DNA of 64,000 nt from an uncultured Ilumatobacter sp. (GCA_937919625.1 CALFRK010000113.1:1-64000), one strand, 5' to 3'. Counted from the stretch's first letter, positions 46,534 to 56,276 are shown. Made by a program: numbers and translations. The notes: generated by a model not told the origin, from the sequence alone.

Positions 46534-47349
46534 ATGTCGTTGATCTCCGTCGCCGACCTCGCAACCCGCCTTGACGAACCGAATCTGGTCGTGTGCGACG
46601 TGCGCTTCTTTCTCGCCGATCACGACCAGGGTCGCCGCGAGTACCACGCCGGGCACGTGCCCGGCGCTCGCTTTGTCGACCTTCACACCGACTTGGGGAG
46701 AGGCCCGGGCGGCGGGCGGCACCCGTTGCCGAACGTCGCCGACTTCACTGCCCTGCTGGGGCAGCTCGGCATTGGCCCGGCCAGTTTCGTCGTCGCCTAC
46801 GACAGCGCCAGCGGGGCGACCGCCTCACGCTTGTGGTGGATGTTGCGCTCGATCGGACACGGCCGAGTCGCCGTACTCGACGGTGGGTTCCCTGCCTGGT
46901 CGGCGGCTGGTCACCCCGTGTCCGCCGACCTCCCGGCGATAAGCGCAGTCTCGTATCCGCAGGCACCTGACTGGACCGGTGTGATCGACGCCGATGCCGT
47001 TCAACAAGGTGGTGCGCTGGGCGCCACCGTGATCGATTCCCGGTCCCCCGAACGGTTTCGGGGAGACAGCGAACCGCTCGATGCCCAAGCGGGGCACATT
47101 CCAGGGGCGGTCAATCGATTCCATGCCGACAATGTCGGCGCCGATGGTCTGATGCTGCCGATTGCGCAGTTGGCTCAGCGTTTTGCCGGGCTCGGTTCAA
47201 GTCCGATCGTGTACTGCGGCAGCGGTGTCACGGCGTGCCACAACCTGCTGGCGATGTCGCTGGTGGGGGTGTTTGGTGGACGCCTTTACCCAGGCTCGTG
47301 GAGCGAGTGGTCGGCCGATCCCAACCGCGCCGTCGCGACCGGCAACTGA
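46534..47349 (+). CDS. Two-domain rhodanese sulfurtransferase
   Basis: 271 residues. The N-terminal inactive domain (CDVRFFLADHDQGRREYHAGHVPGARFVDL) is followed by a catalytic domain (IDSRSPERFRGDSE, GHIPGAVNRFH) with active-site Cys in IVYCGSGVTACHNLL. The loop CGSGVTA fits thiosulfate/3-mercaptopyruvate sulfurtransferases of SseA type; substrate cannot be settled from the loop alone. The gene ends directly against the wax-synthase stop codon on the other strand (no bases between). Confidence 0.92.
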   Translation: MSLISVADLATRLDEPNLVVCDVRFFLADHDQGRREYHAGHVPGARFVDLHTDLGRGPGGGRHPLPNVADFTALLGQLGIGPASFVVAYDSASGATASRLWWMLRSIGHGRVAVLDGGFPAWSAAGHPVSADLPAISAVSYPQAPDWTGVIDADAVQQGGALGATVIDSRSPERFRGDSEPLDAQAGHIPGAVNRFHADNVGADGLMLPIAQLAQRFAGLGSSPIVYCGSGVTACHNLLAMSLVGVFGGRLYPGSWSEWSADPNRAVATGN

Positions 47350-49017
47350 TCAGCGCTTCGAGGTCGACCTCTTCGCCGCCTTCTTGGCGGCGACCTTTTT
47401 GGTCGAAGTCTGCTTGGGTGCAGTCTGCTTGGGTGCAGCCTGCTTGGGTGCAGCCTTCTTGGCAGCCGACTTCTTGGCAGCAGTCTTTTTCGCTACGACC
47501 GGTTTCATCGCACCACGGCGACCGGCGGCAGGCCCTTGCGGCACCGCCCATTCGGCGCCCGATGCCTTGAACAACCGGGTGACCTCATCGATGTGGAGGT
47601 CGGCAAGGTCCCACAGGTCGGGTACCAGCTCGCGGTCCGACACCAGGCCGAAGTCGAGCTGATCGCCGTACGAGTGCACGGTGATGTTCAGACCGATCCC
47701 GTTGGTGATCGTCGACACCGGTGTGTAGTGATCGAGCTTGGCGCCGGCGAAGTAGAGGTCCTCGCGGGGACCGGGAACATTCGAGATGACGACATTGATC
47801 GGCAGCGTTATGCGGTCGGAAAGCCTGGCCATCAAGCGCACAGCAGCAGTGGCAATCACCGGTGATGTGATGTCGGTCGCCTCCATAATGGCGTCGGCCG
47901 GCACCAGATCGAGCTGCAGCTTGGCGGCGTTCATGGCCTCCCTGCAACGCGCCACACGTTCTAGCGGATCGGCGCAGTTGGTCGGGAGCTCCGCAATGAT
48001 CGACGACACGCGGTTCGTCCATGGGTCTTCTTCGAGACCCGTGCGAACCGATACCGGCACCATCGCCCGCAGCGGTTCGTCGGGCAACGCGTCGTGGTGC
48101 AGCAGGTACTCGCGTAATGCACCGGCGCAGATCGCCATCACCACGTCGTTGACAGTTCCGCCGGTGGCATCTTTGAGGCGCTTGATGTTGGCGAGCGACT
48201 CGGAGCGCATGGCAAACCGGCGGTCTGGACCGACACTCTTGTTCCAGGGGGTGGCCGGCGCCGCGGTGAGCGGCATCGTGACCCGCTTGACCTGATCGGA
48301 CACGGCGTTGGCCTGCTCGGAACGGCCTGCGGTCGAGGTGATCAGTTCGCGCGACTTCGTCGCCAGCTCGCCGAGACTGTTGAGGCCGGCCGACTCGGCG
48401 AAGTTGCGCAATATCCGCAGCGAGAGCCGAGCCCCTTTGACCGGGTTCGACACGAGGTGGTTGATCGACCGCTTGAGCAGTTCACGGTCGGTAGGCAGCT
48501 CTTCGCCCTTCCAGGCAACCGGTTCGTACGGCCACGGCGCATCGGCGCTTTCGTCGGTCATCAGCTTCAGCATGATCACACCAGCAGCACCGTCGATCGT
48601 GGCGTGGTGAGTCTTCGTCAGCATGGCCCATCGTCCATCGCCCAGACCCTCGATCACATACACCTCCCACAAGGGACGACTGCGATCCATCGGGCGACCG
48701 ATGATGCGAGCGACCTGCTCGGCGAGCTGGTCGGCAGCGCCGGGAGGTGCCAGGCCGATCTGTCTAACATGAAAGTCGAGATCGAAGTGTGGGTCGTCGA
48801 CCCAATACGGATGGTCAAGCCCGAACGGCACCTCGACGACGCGACGCCGCAATGGCTCCAGGTGCCCGACGAGCGAGCCAAATCGTTCGTACACGGCGGA
48901 GTACGGATCGAAATCCGGTGAGGGACGTTGGTAAACCGCCAGCGCGTTCACGTGCCCGTAGGTGTTGGGCGTCTCCATGTACAGAAACGCTGCGTCGAGC
49001 CCAGACAGTTGCTTCAT
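47350..49017 (-). CDS. Wax ester synthase/diacylglycerol acyltransferase with Lys/Ala-rich tail
   Basis: 555 residues; WS/DGAT enzymes are usually 450-480. The start is MKQLSGLDAAFLYMETP. The catalytic motif is HHATIDGAAG (HHxxxDG) near residue 140, and the C-terminal domain has INVVISNVPGPREDLYFAGA. It should make triacylglycerol or wax esters from acyl-CoA, fitting the neighbouring acyl-CoA synthetase gene. The last 50 or so residues are a histone-H1-like tail (KKTAAKKSAAKKAAPKQ) encoded partly by 15-bp tandem repeats. Such a basic tail is not part of the enzyme family. The ATG at 49017 replaces the longer track start. Confidence 0.92.
   Translation of the reverse strand: MKQLSGLDAAFLYMETPNTYGHVNALAVYQRPSPDFDPYSAVYERFGSLVGHLEPLRRRVVEVPFGLDHPYWVDDPHFDLDFHVRQIGLAPPGAADQLAEQVARIIGRPMDRSRPLWEVYVIEGLGDGRWAMLTKTHHATIDGAAGVIMLKLMTDESADAPWPYEPVAWKGEELPTDRELLKRSINHLVSNPVKGARLSLRILRNFAESAGLNSLGELATKSRELITSTAGRSEQANAVSDQVKRVTMPLTAAPATPWNKSVGPDRRFAMRSESLANIKRLKDATGGTVNDVVMAICAGALREYLLHHDALPDEPLRAMVPVSVRTGLEEDPWTNRVSSIIAELPTNCADPLERVARCREAMNAAKLQLDLVPADAIMEATDITSPVIATAAVRLMARLSDRITLPINVVISNVPGPREDLYFAGAKLDHYTPVSTITNGIGLNITVHSYGDQLDFGLVSDRELVPDLWDLADLHIDEVTRLFKASGAEWAVPQGPAAGRRGAMKPVVAKKTAAKKSAAKKAAPKQAAPKQTAPKQTSTKKVAAKKAAKRSTSKR
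47409..47453 (-). repeat. 15-bp tandem repeat in the acyltransferase tail
   Basis: Three in-frame copies of (t/c)ctgcttgggtgcag (as read on +) encode Ala-Ala-Pro-Lys-Gln/Thr-Ala-Pro-Lys-Gln. Copy-number change would lengthen or shorten the basic tail without frameshift. Confidence 0.85.
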
Positions 49018-49031
49018 GTTGGGCCTTCGGT

Positions 49032-50852
49032 TCAGCTCGAGTAGATGGCATCGATATCGGCCGCAAAATGCGCCAGGATGCCGCGCCGCTTGAGTTTCGA
49101 TGTGGGTGTCAGCAGTTCGGTGTCGGGTAGCCACTCGTCGCCGAGCACCTTGATCTTCTTGACCGACTCGGCATTGTTAAACGTCGACATCGCCTCGATC
49201 AACCCGGCCTCGATCTCGGCCACGACATCTGGGTTATCGGCCATCGCCGCCATGGTTGCGGCGTCTCCCTCGAGCCCGTGGACGGCCGCCCATGCCTTGG
49301 CCGAATCGGGATCGAGAACTACAAGCGCCGACACGAAGGGGCGCTTTTCGCCAACCGCACAGGCCTGTCCGACGAGCGGAATCCCCTTCAGCGCTGCCTC
49401 CAAATTGGCGGGGCTGATGTTCTTTCCGCCGGCGGTGATGATCAGCTCTTTCTTGCGATCGACGATCCGCAGGTACCCGTCGCCATCGACCTCACCGATA
49501 TCGCCGGTGTGCACCCAACCGTCGGGATCCTTTGTTTCGGCGGTCTGTTCGTCGGCGTCGAGGTAGCCCTCGAACATATTGCCGCCCCGCGCCAGAACTT
49601 CGCCGTCTTCGCCGAGCTTCATCTCGACACCGGGAACAGCACAACCGACGTGGCCCGGCTTGGCAAGGTGCGACCAGCTGAGCACCGCAGTTGTCTCTGA
49701 CATGCCGTAGCCCTCGCTGAGCGGCACGCCGATCGTGCGGAACCACGACATCACCTCGGCCGGCAACGGCGCCGCACCACTTATGCAAATCTTCGCCTGG
49801 TCAAGCCCGAGCATCGTTTTGACGCGCTGGAATGCGGCCTGGTCGAGATAATCGTATGTAGCGGCCTGCTCGGCGGTAGCGGTACCGGCTGCAACCTTGT
49901 CGGCGAGCCCTTCGGCGGCAGCAAGTGCACCGGCGAACGCCTTGGCGCCTTCGGGGTTGGCGGCAAGGGCAGCATTGACCCCGGCGTGCAACTTCTCCCA
50001 CACGCGTGGCACGCCGATGAAGAAGTGGGGGTGTACCTCTGCTGTCATCGCGGCGACGAGCGACGTATTCGGACAGCAGTTGACCTGGGTCGCGAACTCA
50101 ACCAGGTAGTAGTGGCCCAGCAGGCGTTCCATGATGTGCGCCAGCGGCAGGTACGACACGTGCCGGAAGCCGGTCATCTCGTCGAGCCCGGTCTGCTCTT
50201 TCATGGAGCAGCTGATCGACTCAAGCGTCCAACACACGTTGCGGTTGCTCAGCATCACACCCTTCGGTGGGCCGGTGGTGCCAGAGGTGTAGATCACCGT
50301 GGCGAGATCATCGGGATCGCCGTGGGCGGCGGCCTCATCGAGGTCGGCCGGCTCGCAGGCGAGCAGGTCGGCATGGCGCACAACGTCGGCCGGGGTCGAG
50401 TCGGACGGCTCGAGGATCACCGTCGTCTCAATCGTGCCGAGCCGGTCGCCGACGGCGTCGAAGCGACCCTTGAACCCATCGTTTTCGAGGATCGCCATCT
50501 TGGCACCGCAGTGATTGACCAGATAGTCGATCTGATCGGGTGCGGACGAGTTATAGATCGACACCGGCGTGGCGCCACAGAACAGCACGGCGAGGTCGAT
50601 CGCATGGAATTCGGGCCGGTTGGCCAGCATCAGTACAACACGGTCACCGTTGCCGATGCCGAGCCCGCGCAGACCGGTGGTCAACCGTGCAACATCGTCG
50701 GCGACTTGCGCCAGGGTCTGGGTCTGCCAGTTGCCACTGGTGTCCTTCCAGCGCAACACCTCGACATCGGCATGGCGTTCGAGATTCGCGAGAAACCGCA
50801 TCGCTACGGTCTGGCCGGCGACGGCCTGGTCAAGTTCTTGTGATGTCATCAT
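49032..50852 (-). CDS. Long-chain acyl-CoA synthetase (FadD15-like)
   Basis: 606 residues, AMP-dependent synthetase family. P-loop VIYTSGTTGPPKGVMLSN, YLPLAHIMERLLGHYY, ISGAAPLPAEVMSWF, GYGMSETTAVLS, GDIGEVDGDGYLRIVDRKK and C-terminal TPTSKLKRRGIL with the adenylation lysine region. Activates long-chain fatty acids. It lies 14 bp upstream of the WS/DGAT gene on the same strand, so acyl-CoA made here could feed storage-lipid synthesis. The start MMTSQEL at 50852 matches the conserved N-terminus; the track's 104-residue extension is rejected. Confidence 0.93.
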   Translation of the reverse strand: MMTSQELDQAVAGQTVAMRFLANLERHADVEVLRWKDTSGNWQTQTLAQVADDVARLTTGLRGLGIGNGDRVVLMLANRPEFHAIDLAVLFCGATPVSIYNSSAPDQIDYLVNHCGAKMAILENDGFKGRFDAVGDRLGTIETTVILEPSDSTPADVVRHADLLACEPADLDEAAAHGDPDDLATVIYTSGTTGPPKGVMLSNRNVCWTLESISCSMKEQTGLDEMTGFRHVSYLPLAHIMERLLGHYYLVEFATQVNCCPNTSLVAAMTAEVHPHFFIGVPRVWEKLHAGVNAALAANPEGAKAFAGALAAAEGLADKVAAGTATAEQAATYDYLDQAAFQRVKTMLGLDQAKICISGAAPLPAEVMSWFRTIGVPLSEGYGMSETTAVLSWSHLAKPGHVGCAVPGVEMKLGEDGEVLARGGNMFEGYLDADEQTAETKDPDGWVHTGDIGEVDGDGYLRIVDRKKELIITAGGKNISPANLEAALKGIPLVGQACAVGEKRPFVSALVVLDPDSAKAWAAVHGLEGDAATMAAMADNPDVVAEIEAGLIEAMSTFNNAESVKKIKVLGDEWLPDTELLTPTSKLKRRGILAHFAADIDAIYSS

Positions 50853-51166
50853 CTCGTGTTGAATCCCTTTGTCAGAGTGGTGATTGTTCGAGTGGTGAGC
50901 GGCTCGGTGCGCGCTACCAAGCGAACCCCAGTCTGGCACGACAAAACGTGGGAGCGACATGGCCAATCGACCCTGATCGCAGAAGTACCCGCGTTGCTCG
51001 AGGTGCCGGCTTGGGCTCAACCGGCGTGTGCAACGGTTGCGGCGGCTGCTCGGAATCACTACAAGTGCAAAGCTATTGCCTATATGACCGCCACCGATTC
51101 TTGCCCGGGCGACCAGGCCGACCTGCTCGACACGATCGCCGCCGAACACGTCCGCAGGCCACAACG
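50853..51166. promoter_or_regulatory. 314-bp divergent intergenic region
   Basis: Lies between the divergent acyl-CoA synthetase and SRPBCC genes and should contain both promoters. A 104-codon + strand ORF crosses it and stops at 51170 as ATGA over the SRPBCC start, but its sequence has no recognisable domain. A shorter coupled leader peptide ending there remains possible. No palindrome seen. Confidence 0.4.
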
Positions 51167-51604
51167 ATGAAGATCACGACCACGATCGTGATCGAACGCC
51201 CGGTCGACTTGGTCGCGTCCTATGCCGGCGATCCATCGAACGCTCCCGAGTGGTGCCGGCGGATCGAGTCGGCCGAGTGGCAGACCGATCCACCGATCAC
51301 GCTCGGATCGCAGATCACATTTCATGCCCGCGTCATGGGCAAGCGGCTGGTGTACAGCTCCGAAGTGGTCGAGTTCACACCTGGCGAGCAGGTGGCGACG
51401 CGCACTGCACGAGGCCCTTTCTCGATCGACACCACCTACACCTGGCGCGCCGTCGGCAACCGCGTCACCCATATGACGTTACGCAACCATGCCGAGCCGA
51501 AAGGGTTCTCACGGTTGATCGCGCCGATGGTCACGATCGTCATGAGACGTGCCATGCACCGAGAACTCGCCCAGCTGAAGCACGTGCTCGAGCTACGCCG
51601 CTGA
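51167..51604 (+). CDS. SRPBCC (START/Bet v1-like) family protein
   Basis: 145 residues. N-terminal ITTTIVIERPVDLVASYAGDPSNAPEW is the usual polyketide-cyclase/START opening, followed by beta strands and the long C-terminal helix SRLIAPMVTIVMRRAMHRELAQLKHVLE. It probably binds a hydrophobic ligand; partner unknown. The ATG overlaps an upstream stop as ATGA. Confidence 0.85.
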   Translation: MKITTTIVIERPVDLVASYAGDPSNAPEWCRRIESAEWQTDPPITLGSQITFHARVMGKRLVYSSEVVEFTPGEQVATRTARGPFSIDTTYTWRAVGNRVTHMTLRNHAEPKGFSRLIAPMVTIVMRRAMHRELAQLKHVLELRR

Positions 51605-51789
51605 CCCTGTTCGAAACTTGCCTGATTTCTGGCACGGCCTTCAGCATCAAGAACGACCGTGCAGACCGGTTGGCCCGACAGCTCGTCGCCGTTTCCGGGG
51701 AACGCCTGACGAGAATCATCCCCCAGTCACGACGGCGAGCAGCTCGAAGGCCTCCGGGCCGCGACACCGAATGGTGACAAACTGTGGAC

Positions 51790-52413
51790 ATGGACATTCC
51801 CGGCCGGATCGACACGATCGCCCAACTCGAAGGGTTGTACCGCAAGCCGAGTGAGGGGGCGGTGAGGAAGCAGCTCTCTTCGATCGACGAAGGAATGGCG
51901 GCATTCATCGACCGCTGCCCGTTCCTGGTGCTCGCCACCACGAACGGAGACGGCTCGGTCGACGCTTCGCCACGCGGCGGTCCCCCAGGTTTCGTGCGGC
52001 ACCTCGATGATCGCCACATCGCGATCCCCGATCTCAACGGCAACAACCGGCTCGACAGCTATCGCAACCTGATCGATCACCCCTTTGCCGGGGTGCTGAT
52101 GATGGTGCCCGGCAAAGACGAGACGCTCCGCATCAACGGGCCCGCCACGCTGACGATCGACCCCAAGTTGTTGGGCGGCTTCACAGCCGAACTGCGCACA
52201 CCCAAGATGGCGCTGGTGATCGAGACCGCAGAGATATACGGGCATTGTGCCAAGGCATTCAGGCGGGCCGCGATGTGGGAGCCCAAGTCATGGGGCGAAC
52301 TCGATGATGCCCCCGATTTGGTGGCGATGTACGCCGGCGCCGGGAACATCGACGGGGACGAGAGGCGAACCGAGCTGGAGGCTGCCTACGCCAAAGGTCT
52401 CTCGCTGGATTAA
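51790..52413 (+). CDS. Pyridoxamine 5'-phosphate oxidase family protein (MSMEG_1061-like)
   Basis: 207 residues. Flavin-barrel segments: FLVLATTNGDGSVDASPRGGPPGFV, NNRLDSYRNLIDHPFAGVLMM and LRINGPATLTID, then KMALVIETAEIYGHCAKAFRRAAMW. This matches the larger PPOX-type proteins described as FMN-dependent in mycobacteria. ATG at 51790 chosen; GTG at 51784 is two codons earlier. Substrate unknown. Confidence 0.82.
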   Translation: MDIPGRIDTIAQLEGLYRKPSEGAVRKQLSSIDEGMAAFIDRCPFLVLATTNGDGSVDASPRGGPPGFVRHLDDRHIAIPDLNGNNRLDSYRNLIDHPFAGVLMMVPGKDETLRINGPATLTIDPKLLGGFTAELRTPKMALVIETAEIYGHCAKAFRRAAMWEPKSWGELDDAPDLVAMYAGAGNIDGDERRTELEAAYAKGLSLD

Positions 52414-52451
52414 CCGAACTGAGGCGAACCGGCGCCCGGGCGACGGGTGGC

Positions 52452-53369
52452 TCAGCCCTGGGCGGCGGCGGACCTGATGCCCTCGTGGACCCATACCGGA
52501 GTGTCGAGCGGCATCAGGTTGGTTTCCCAGATCCAGTCCATCGCCGGCACGCTGACGCGAACGCACCCGTGCGAGGCGGGATAATCGGGGACATTGTTCG
52601 AGCCGTGCACGGCGATGCCACCTGTGAAGTACTTGGGTCTGTAGATCTCGCCGAGATCACCTTCCCACCAACCGTCTGAACGCTCGCGATAGACATCATG
52701 CAACCCATTGCGTGTCACGGAGTCTCCCACCTGACGTATCTCCGGATTGTTCTTGTCGGGCTCGTCGTAGGCGATCTCGGTGCCGCTTGAAACGTTGAGG
52801 ACCCATTCGGACTTGCCGTCGATAACAAAAAACAGCAACTGCAGGCCCTTGTCGATTTCGATCAGCGTTCCGGCGTCGGCACGACCGAGGGGCCGCTCGG
52901 TGACGGCGGTCATCATGGCCGCGGTCTGGTCGCCGAGCACGCCGTCGGTGATCACGCCGTAGTACTTCTGGAATGCCATCACCGCTTGCGTCGTCGTGAG
53001 TCCGTAGTCGCCGTTGGCAGCCTGCAGCCAAAAGCCGAGCTCGAGCAGTCGCTCTTGGGCACGCTGTGTTTCGGCGCCGTCGCTCTTGCCGACACCAAGA
53101 ATCGGGGGATCGGCGACCGGCACGGAGATGATGTCGGTGGAATTGATGATCGGAATCGGCGCTGGTTCGGTAATGGCCGTGACGATGACCTCTTCGGTGG
53201 TGCCGGACTCGGCGGTAGTTGCCGACGGCTCTACGGTTGTGGTGGGGGCATCCGTGATGGTGGCGACCGATGGGGCAGGCGCCGGTACCGGCGTGCTGGC
53301 CAACGAAGTACTGGCACAGCCGGACAGCACAACCGCCGCCCCAAGCATCAATCCATCGGTCACACGCAT
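52452..53369 (-). CDS. L,D-transpeptidase lipoprotein with peptidoglycan-binding domain
   Basis: 305 residues. Signal peptide with lipobox MLGAAVVLSGCAS, then a Thr/Pro/Ala linker to about residue 85. A PG_binding_1 domain follows (RAQERLLELGFWLQAANGDYG, TQAVMAFQKYYGV, DGVLGDQTAAMM). The C-terminal YkuD domain has IAVHGSNNVPDYPASHGCVRV with catalytic Cys near 267. It would make 3-3 cross-links or attach proteins to peptidoglycan. The ATG at 53369 starts the signal sequence; the longer track ORF is not needed. Confidence 0.93.
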   Translation of the reverse strand: MRVTDGLMLGAAVVLSGCASTSLASTPVPAPAPSVATITDAPTTTVEPSATTAESGTTEEVIVTAITEPAPIPIINSTDIISVPVADPPILGVGKSDGAETQRAQERLLELGFWLQAANGDYGLTTTQAVMAFQKYYGVITDGVLGDQTAAMMTAVTERPLGRADAGTLIEIDKGLQLLFFVIDGKSEWVLNVSSGTEIAYDEPDKNNPEIRQVGDSVTRNGLHDVYRERSDGWWEGDLGEIYRPKYFTGGIAVHGSNNVPDYPASHGCVRVSVPAMDWIWETNLMPLDTPVWVHEGIRSAAAQG

Positions 53370-53623
53370 ATCGCCAACCACGCTACCGAATCTCCGCAAC
53401 ACGGCGGTGTCACTTCGATTCGAATCGCGTGACAAATCGCGCACAGGCTGCTCACGTGCCCGAAACCCCCTTCGTGGGCCGATTGTTCCCGGTCGGTTCG
53501 CTGATTAGCCCACGAGTGATGCGTCTGGTCGCTCGCTCGCCCGCCCGCCCGGTACGTAGCGATCGCTCCACGGTGCCCAAGAACTTGTTCTGGTAAGTCA
53601 TGGGGCTTCGGGTCGGTCGACGT

Positions 53624-54544
53624 CTATCGCTGCAAGTCGGACAGATATGACGCTGTCTTCGGCAATCGAGAGGGGTCGAAGCGGTCGACCAAACGGTCGA
53701 CCGTGACAATCTCGCCGGGCGCCGCCAGGTTCAGCGAACGCGCCATCGCCCCAAGAACATCCGTAACGGTCAAACCCTGAGAGCGCAGGTCCCCCAGGGT
53801 GACGGCACCGTGCCGTTTCGCCAGGCGTTGCTCGTCTTCGCCGAGAATCAGTGGTACGTGTACGTACTCTGGGGTCGGAGCGCCAAGCAGACGCTGCAGC
53901 AATATCTGGCGCGGGGTCGACGTGAGCAGATCGTCGCCGCGGGTCACTTGAGTCACGCCCTGGTCAGCGTCGTCGACGACAACCGCCAGGTTGTAGGCCG
54001 GCACGCCATCGGCACGGGCCAACACGACATCGTCGACGGCTCCACGAGTCAGGCCGTGGACACGATCGGCGAACTCGATCACCTCGCCATCGGTGCGCAG
54101 CCGCAACGCCGGTTGACGGCCGTCCGCTCGACGTTGGGCCTGTTCGTCGACGCTGAGATCGCGACACGTACCGGGATAGGCGCGATCGGGGAGGTGAACG
54201 TGAGGCGCGAGCGCCGCGGCATCGATCTCATCCCGGATCTCTCGACGCGTACAAAAGCACGGGTACACACGTCCGTCGACCCGCAACCGCTCGATCTCGG
54301 CACGGTAGAGATCAAACCGGTCGCTCTGACGCACCACCTCACCATCCCAGTCGAGCCCGATCGTCGCAAGATCCGCAAGCTGGCGGAGCTCGTGCCGCTC
54401 GGACGACGTCACCCGGTCGAGGTCCTCCATCCGCACCAAAAAGCGGCGCCCTGAGCTGCGCGCCGCCAGCCAGGCGACAAGCGCCGTGCGCAAATTGCCG
54501 AGATGCAGTTCGCCCGTTGGAGAAGGTGCGAAACGGCCGACCAT
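53624..54544 (-). CDS. gluQ: Glutamyl-Q tRNA(Asp) synthetase
   Basis: 306 residues, a GluRS catalytic domain without the anticodon-binding part. Start MVGRFAPSPTGELHLGNLRT contains the HIGH-type motif; the KMSKS-type motif is LAKRHGAV. Zinc ligands are in YPCFCTRREI and the later YPGTCRDL. It glutamylates queuosine at position 34 of tRNA-Asp, implying the organism has queuosine. ATG at 54544 fits the conserved start; the longer track ORF is rejected. It is divergent from the zinc-ribbon gene across 169 bp. Confidence 0.93.
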   Translation of the reverse strand: MVGRFAPSPTGELHLGNLRTALVAWLAARSSGRRFLVRMEDLDRVTSSERHELRQLADLATIGLDWDGEVVRQSDRFDLYRAEIERLRVDGRVYPCFCTRREIRDEIDAAALAPHVHLPDRAYPGTCRDLSVDEQAQRRADGRQPALRLRTDGEVIEFADRVHGLTRGAVDDVVLARADGVPAYNLAVVVDDADQGVTQVTRGDDLLTSTPRQILLQRLLGAPTPEYVHVPLILGEDEQRLAKRHGAVTLGDLRSQGLTVTDVLGAMARSLNLAAPGEIVTVDRLVDRFDPSRLPKTASYLSDLQR

Positions 54545-54713
54545 CACAGCATTCTGGCGTGTCCGCGGGTCGAACAGTGCGTCGCCAACGGCGGACTCAA
54601 CGAACGCCAAGGTGGACAACCGGGTAACCAGCAGAGGACGAGCCGATGTCGGGTGCGTGTCAACTGCGCCAGCAACGGCATCGAGCCCGCAGGGGCACGT
54701 ATCCTCTGGTTGC

Positions 54714-56276
54714 ATGGTGTGTCACCAGTGTGGGAAGACGGTGCAGCGAGTCGATCGCTTCTGCACGGGTTGCGGCGCGGCGCTGCATGTGGTCGCCGAC
54801 GCGACCGATCCGGTCGAGGTGGCCACGTCTGAACCCGACGCGGCCGCGATCGCCGACGAACCGACTGAATCGATTCCAACGATGAAGCGCCAAATGCTGC
54901 CGCCGCCGAGCGCTGAGGCGTCGCCAACTCACCCGACCGCGTCGACGACCACGCCGACAGTGGCGACGACACCGACCAATCCGACAGTGGCGACCGATAC
55001 CCGAGCCGGCGATCAGACCGAGTTGGTGCCGGTGATCGATGGCGATGATGAGTGGGGCGCCGACGACCCGGTCTGGGCGCCCACAGTTGGTGTCCCAGCC
55101 CAGCCGGCCACCACGCCTTCCGCGTCCGGTCCATCCAACGACGTGCCCGCTGGGGGGTTTACGGCCAATCTCCCGGCGACCGAGCCGATCACCGAGGTGT
55201 GGATGGACTCGGTCGACGTCCCCCCCGAACCGCCGGCCACCACGCCCTACGACTTCATCGAGCAAGAGGAACCGACCGGCAAGACGGCCGCGGTTGCCCC
55301 GACCACTACCACCGAGATGCCCGTCACCGTGGTAACGGCCGCAGCCACTCCAGGCTTTCGTCTCGGCGCCGTCACTTTGCTTGCCATGCTGACGGGGATG
55401 GTCACGCTGATCAGCCTGTTTGCCAACATGGTCGAGGTCACCAGCGATCAACGCCTGACACCCAGCGAACAGACCCCGTTCGGTTTTCGAACCGGCACGT
55501 GGATCGCCGACGACCTCGCCGACAATCTCTCGGTCGCCGGCTTGTTGGCGATCATGCTGATCATCGCCGGCGGTGTCGCGTCGGGGTTTCGATGGCGGTG
55601 GGGCGCCGGGCTGGCTGGCGGTGCCGGGCTGGCTATCGCCGGGCTGGCAGGGCTCACGATCGGACTGGCGCAGTTCCCGATCGATGCCGCCCACAAGTTC
55701 GTGCTGATCCCTAGCGATCAGCGGTTCACACTGACGATCACCAGAGGCCTGGGCTACTGGCTGATAATCGTCGCCGCCGCACTGGGTGTGGTGGTGTTCT
55801 TCGCTGCCATCAATGACGCTTCCGGTGATCGGCGCAGGGGCCTCAACCCGTGGATCGCAGCGCTCGGCGCGTTGGCCACCGTGGTCGCTGCCGCCGGTCC
55901 GCTGCTACCGGAGAAGCAGGCCATCTTCAGCGACAACTGGTACCTCATTGATGGTCTCGGTCAAGCGCCATCGATGTTGCTCGTGGGCCGATCGTTGCAA
56001 CTCGGGCTGCTCCTGCTGGCAGGAGTGGTCGGCTTTCTGACTGTGCGTCGGTGGGGGCTCGGATTGGCGATCGGCGGCTCACTACCGATCATCTGGCTGA
56101 CGATGAGCACGCTGTTCGAGCTCACCGACACGCCAGTCGGACCCGGCTTCCGGAATCCCGGTGCCGCCGACATGCACGTGCACGGTGTCACCATCATCGG
56201 TGTCAGCGCCGTAGCAGCGATGGCGGTCCTGGCGATGATCGCCGCCTACGACCAAGCCGCCCGCGAACGCCCATAG
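54714..56276 (+). CDS. Zinc-ribbon membrane protein
   Basis: 520 residues. A zinc ribbon opens the protein (MVCHQCGKTVQRVDRFCTGCGAAL: two CxxC pairs). A Pro/Thr-rich cytoplasmic region runs to about residue 215, including TPTNPTVATD-type repeats. After that come about seven hydrophobic helices: LGAVTLLAMLTGMVTLISLF, VAGLLAIMLIIAGGVASGF, LAGGAGLAIAGLAGLTIGLA, YWLIIVAAALGVVVFFAAI and more to the end. No transporter signature recognised. Its TAG stop provides the first two bases of a 33-bp palindrome. Confidence 0.8.
   Translation: MVCHQCGKTVQRVDRFCTGCGAALHVVADATDPVEVATSEPDAAAIADEPTESIPTMKRQMLPPPSAEASPTHPTASTTTPTVATTPTNPTVATDTRAGDQTELVPVIDGDDEWGADDPVWAPTVGVPAQPATTPSASGPSNDVPAGGFTANLPATEPITEVWMDSVDVPPEPPATTPYDFIEQEEPTGKTAAVAPTTTTEMPVTVVTAAATPGFRLGAVTLLAMLTGMVTLISLFANMVEVTSDQRLTPSEQTPFGFRTGTWIADDLADNLSVAGLLAIMLIIAGGVASGFRWRWGAGLAGGAGLAIAGLAGLTIGLAQFPIDAAHKFVLIPSDQRFTLTITRGLGYWLIIVAAALGVVVFFAAINDASGDRRRGLNPWIAALGALATVVAAAGPLLPEKQAIFSDNWYLIDGLGQAPSMLLVGRSLQLGLLLLAGVVGFLTVRRWGLGLAIGGSLPIIWLTMSTLFELTDTPVGPGFRNPGAADMHVHGVTIIGVSAVAAMAVLAMIAAYDQAARERP

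Noticed and set aside
50856-51170. 104-codon + strand ORF ending as ATGA on the SRPBCC start
   Set aside because: The stop/start overlap is suggestive, but the protein has no recognisable domain and its first half occupies the divergent promoter region. Kept only as a note in the intergenic entry.
53445-53623. Possible small gene or RNA between the L,D-transpeptidase and gluQ
   Set aside because: About 180-250 bp with no conserved coding frame, hairpin or tRNA-like fold that I can support.
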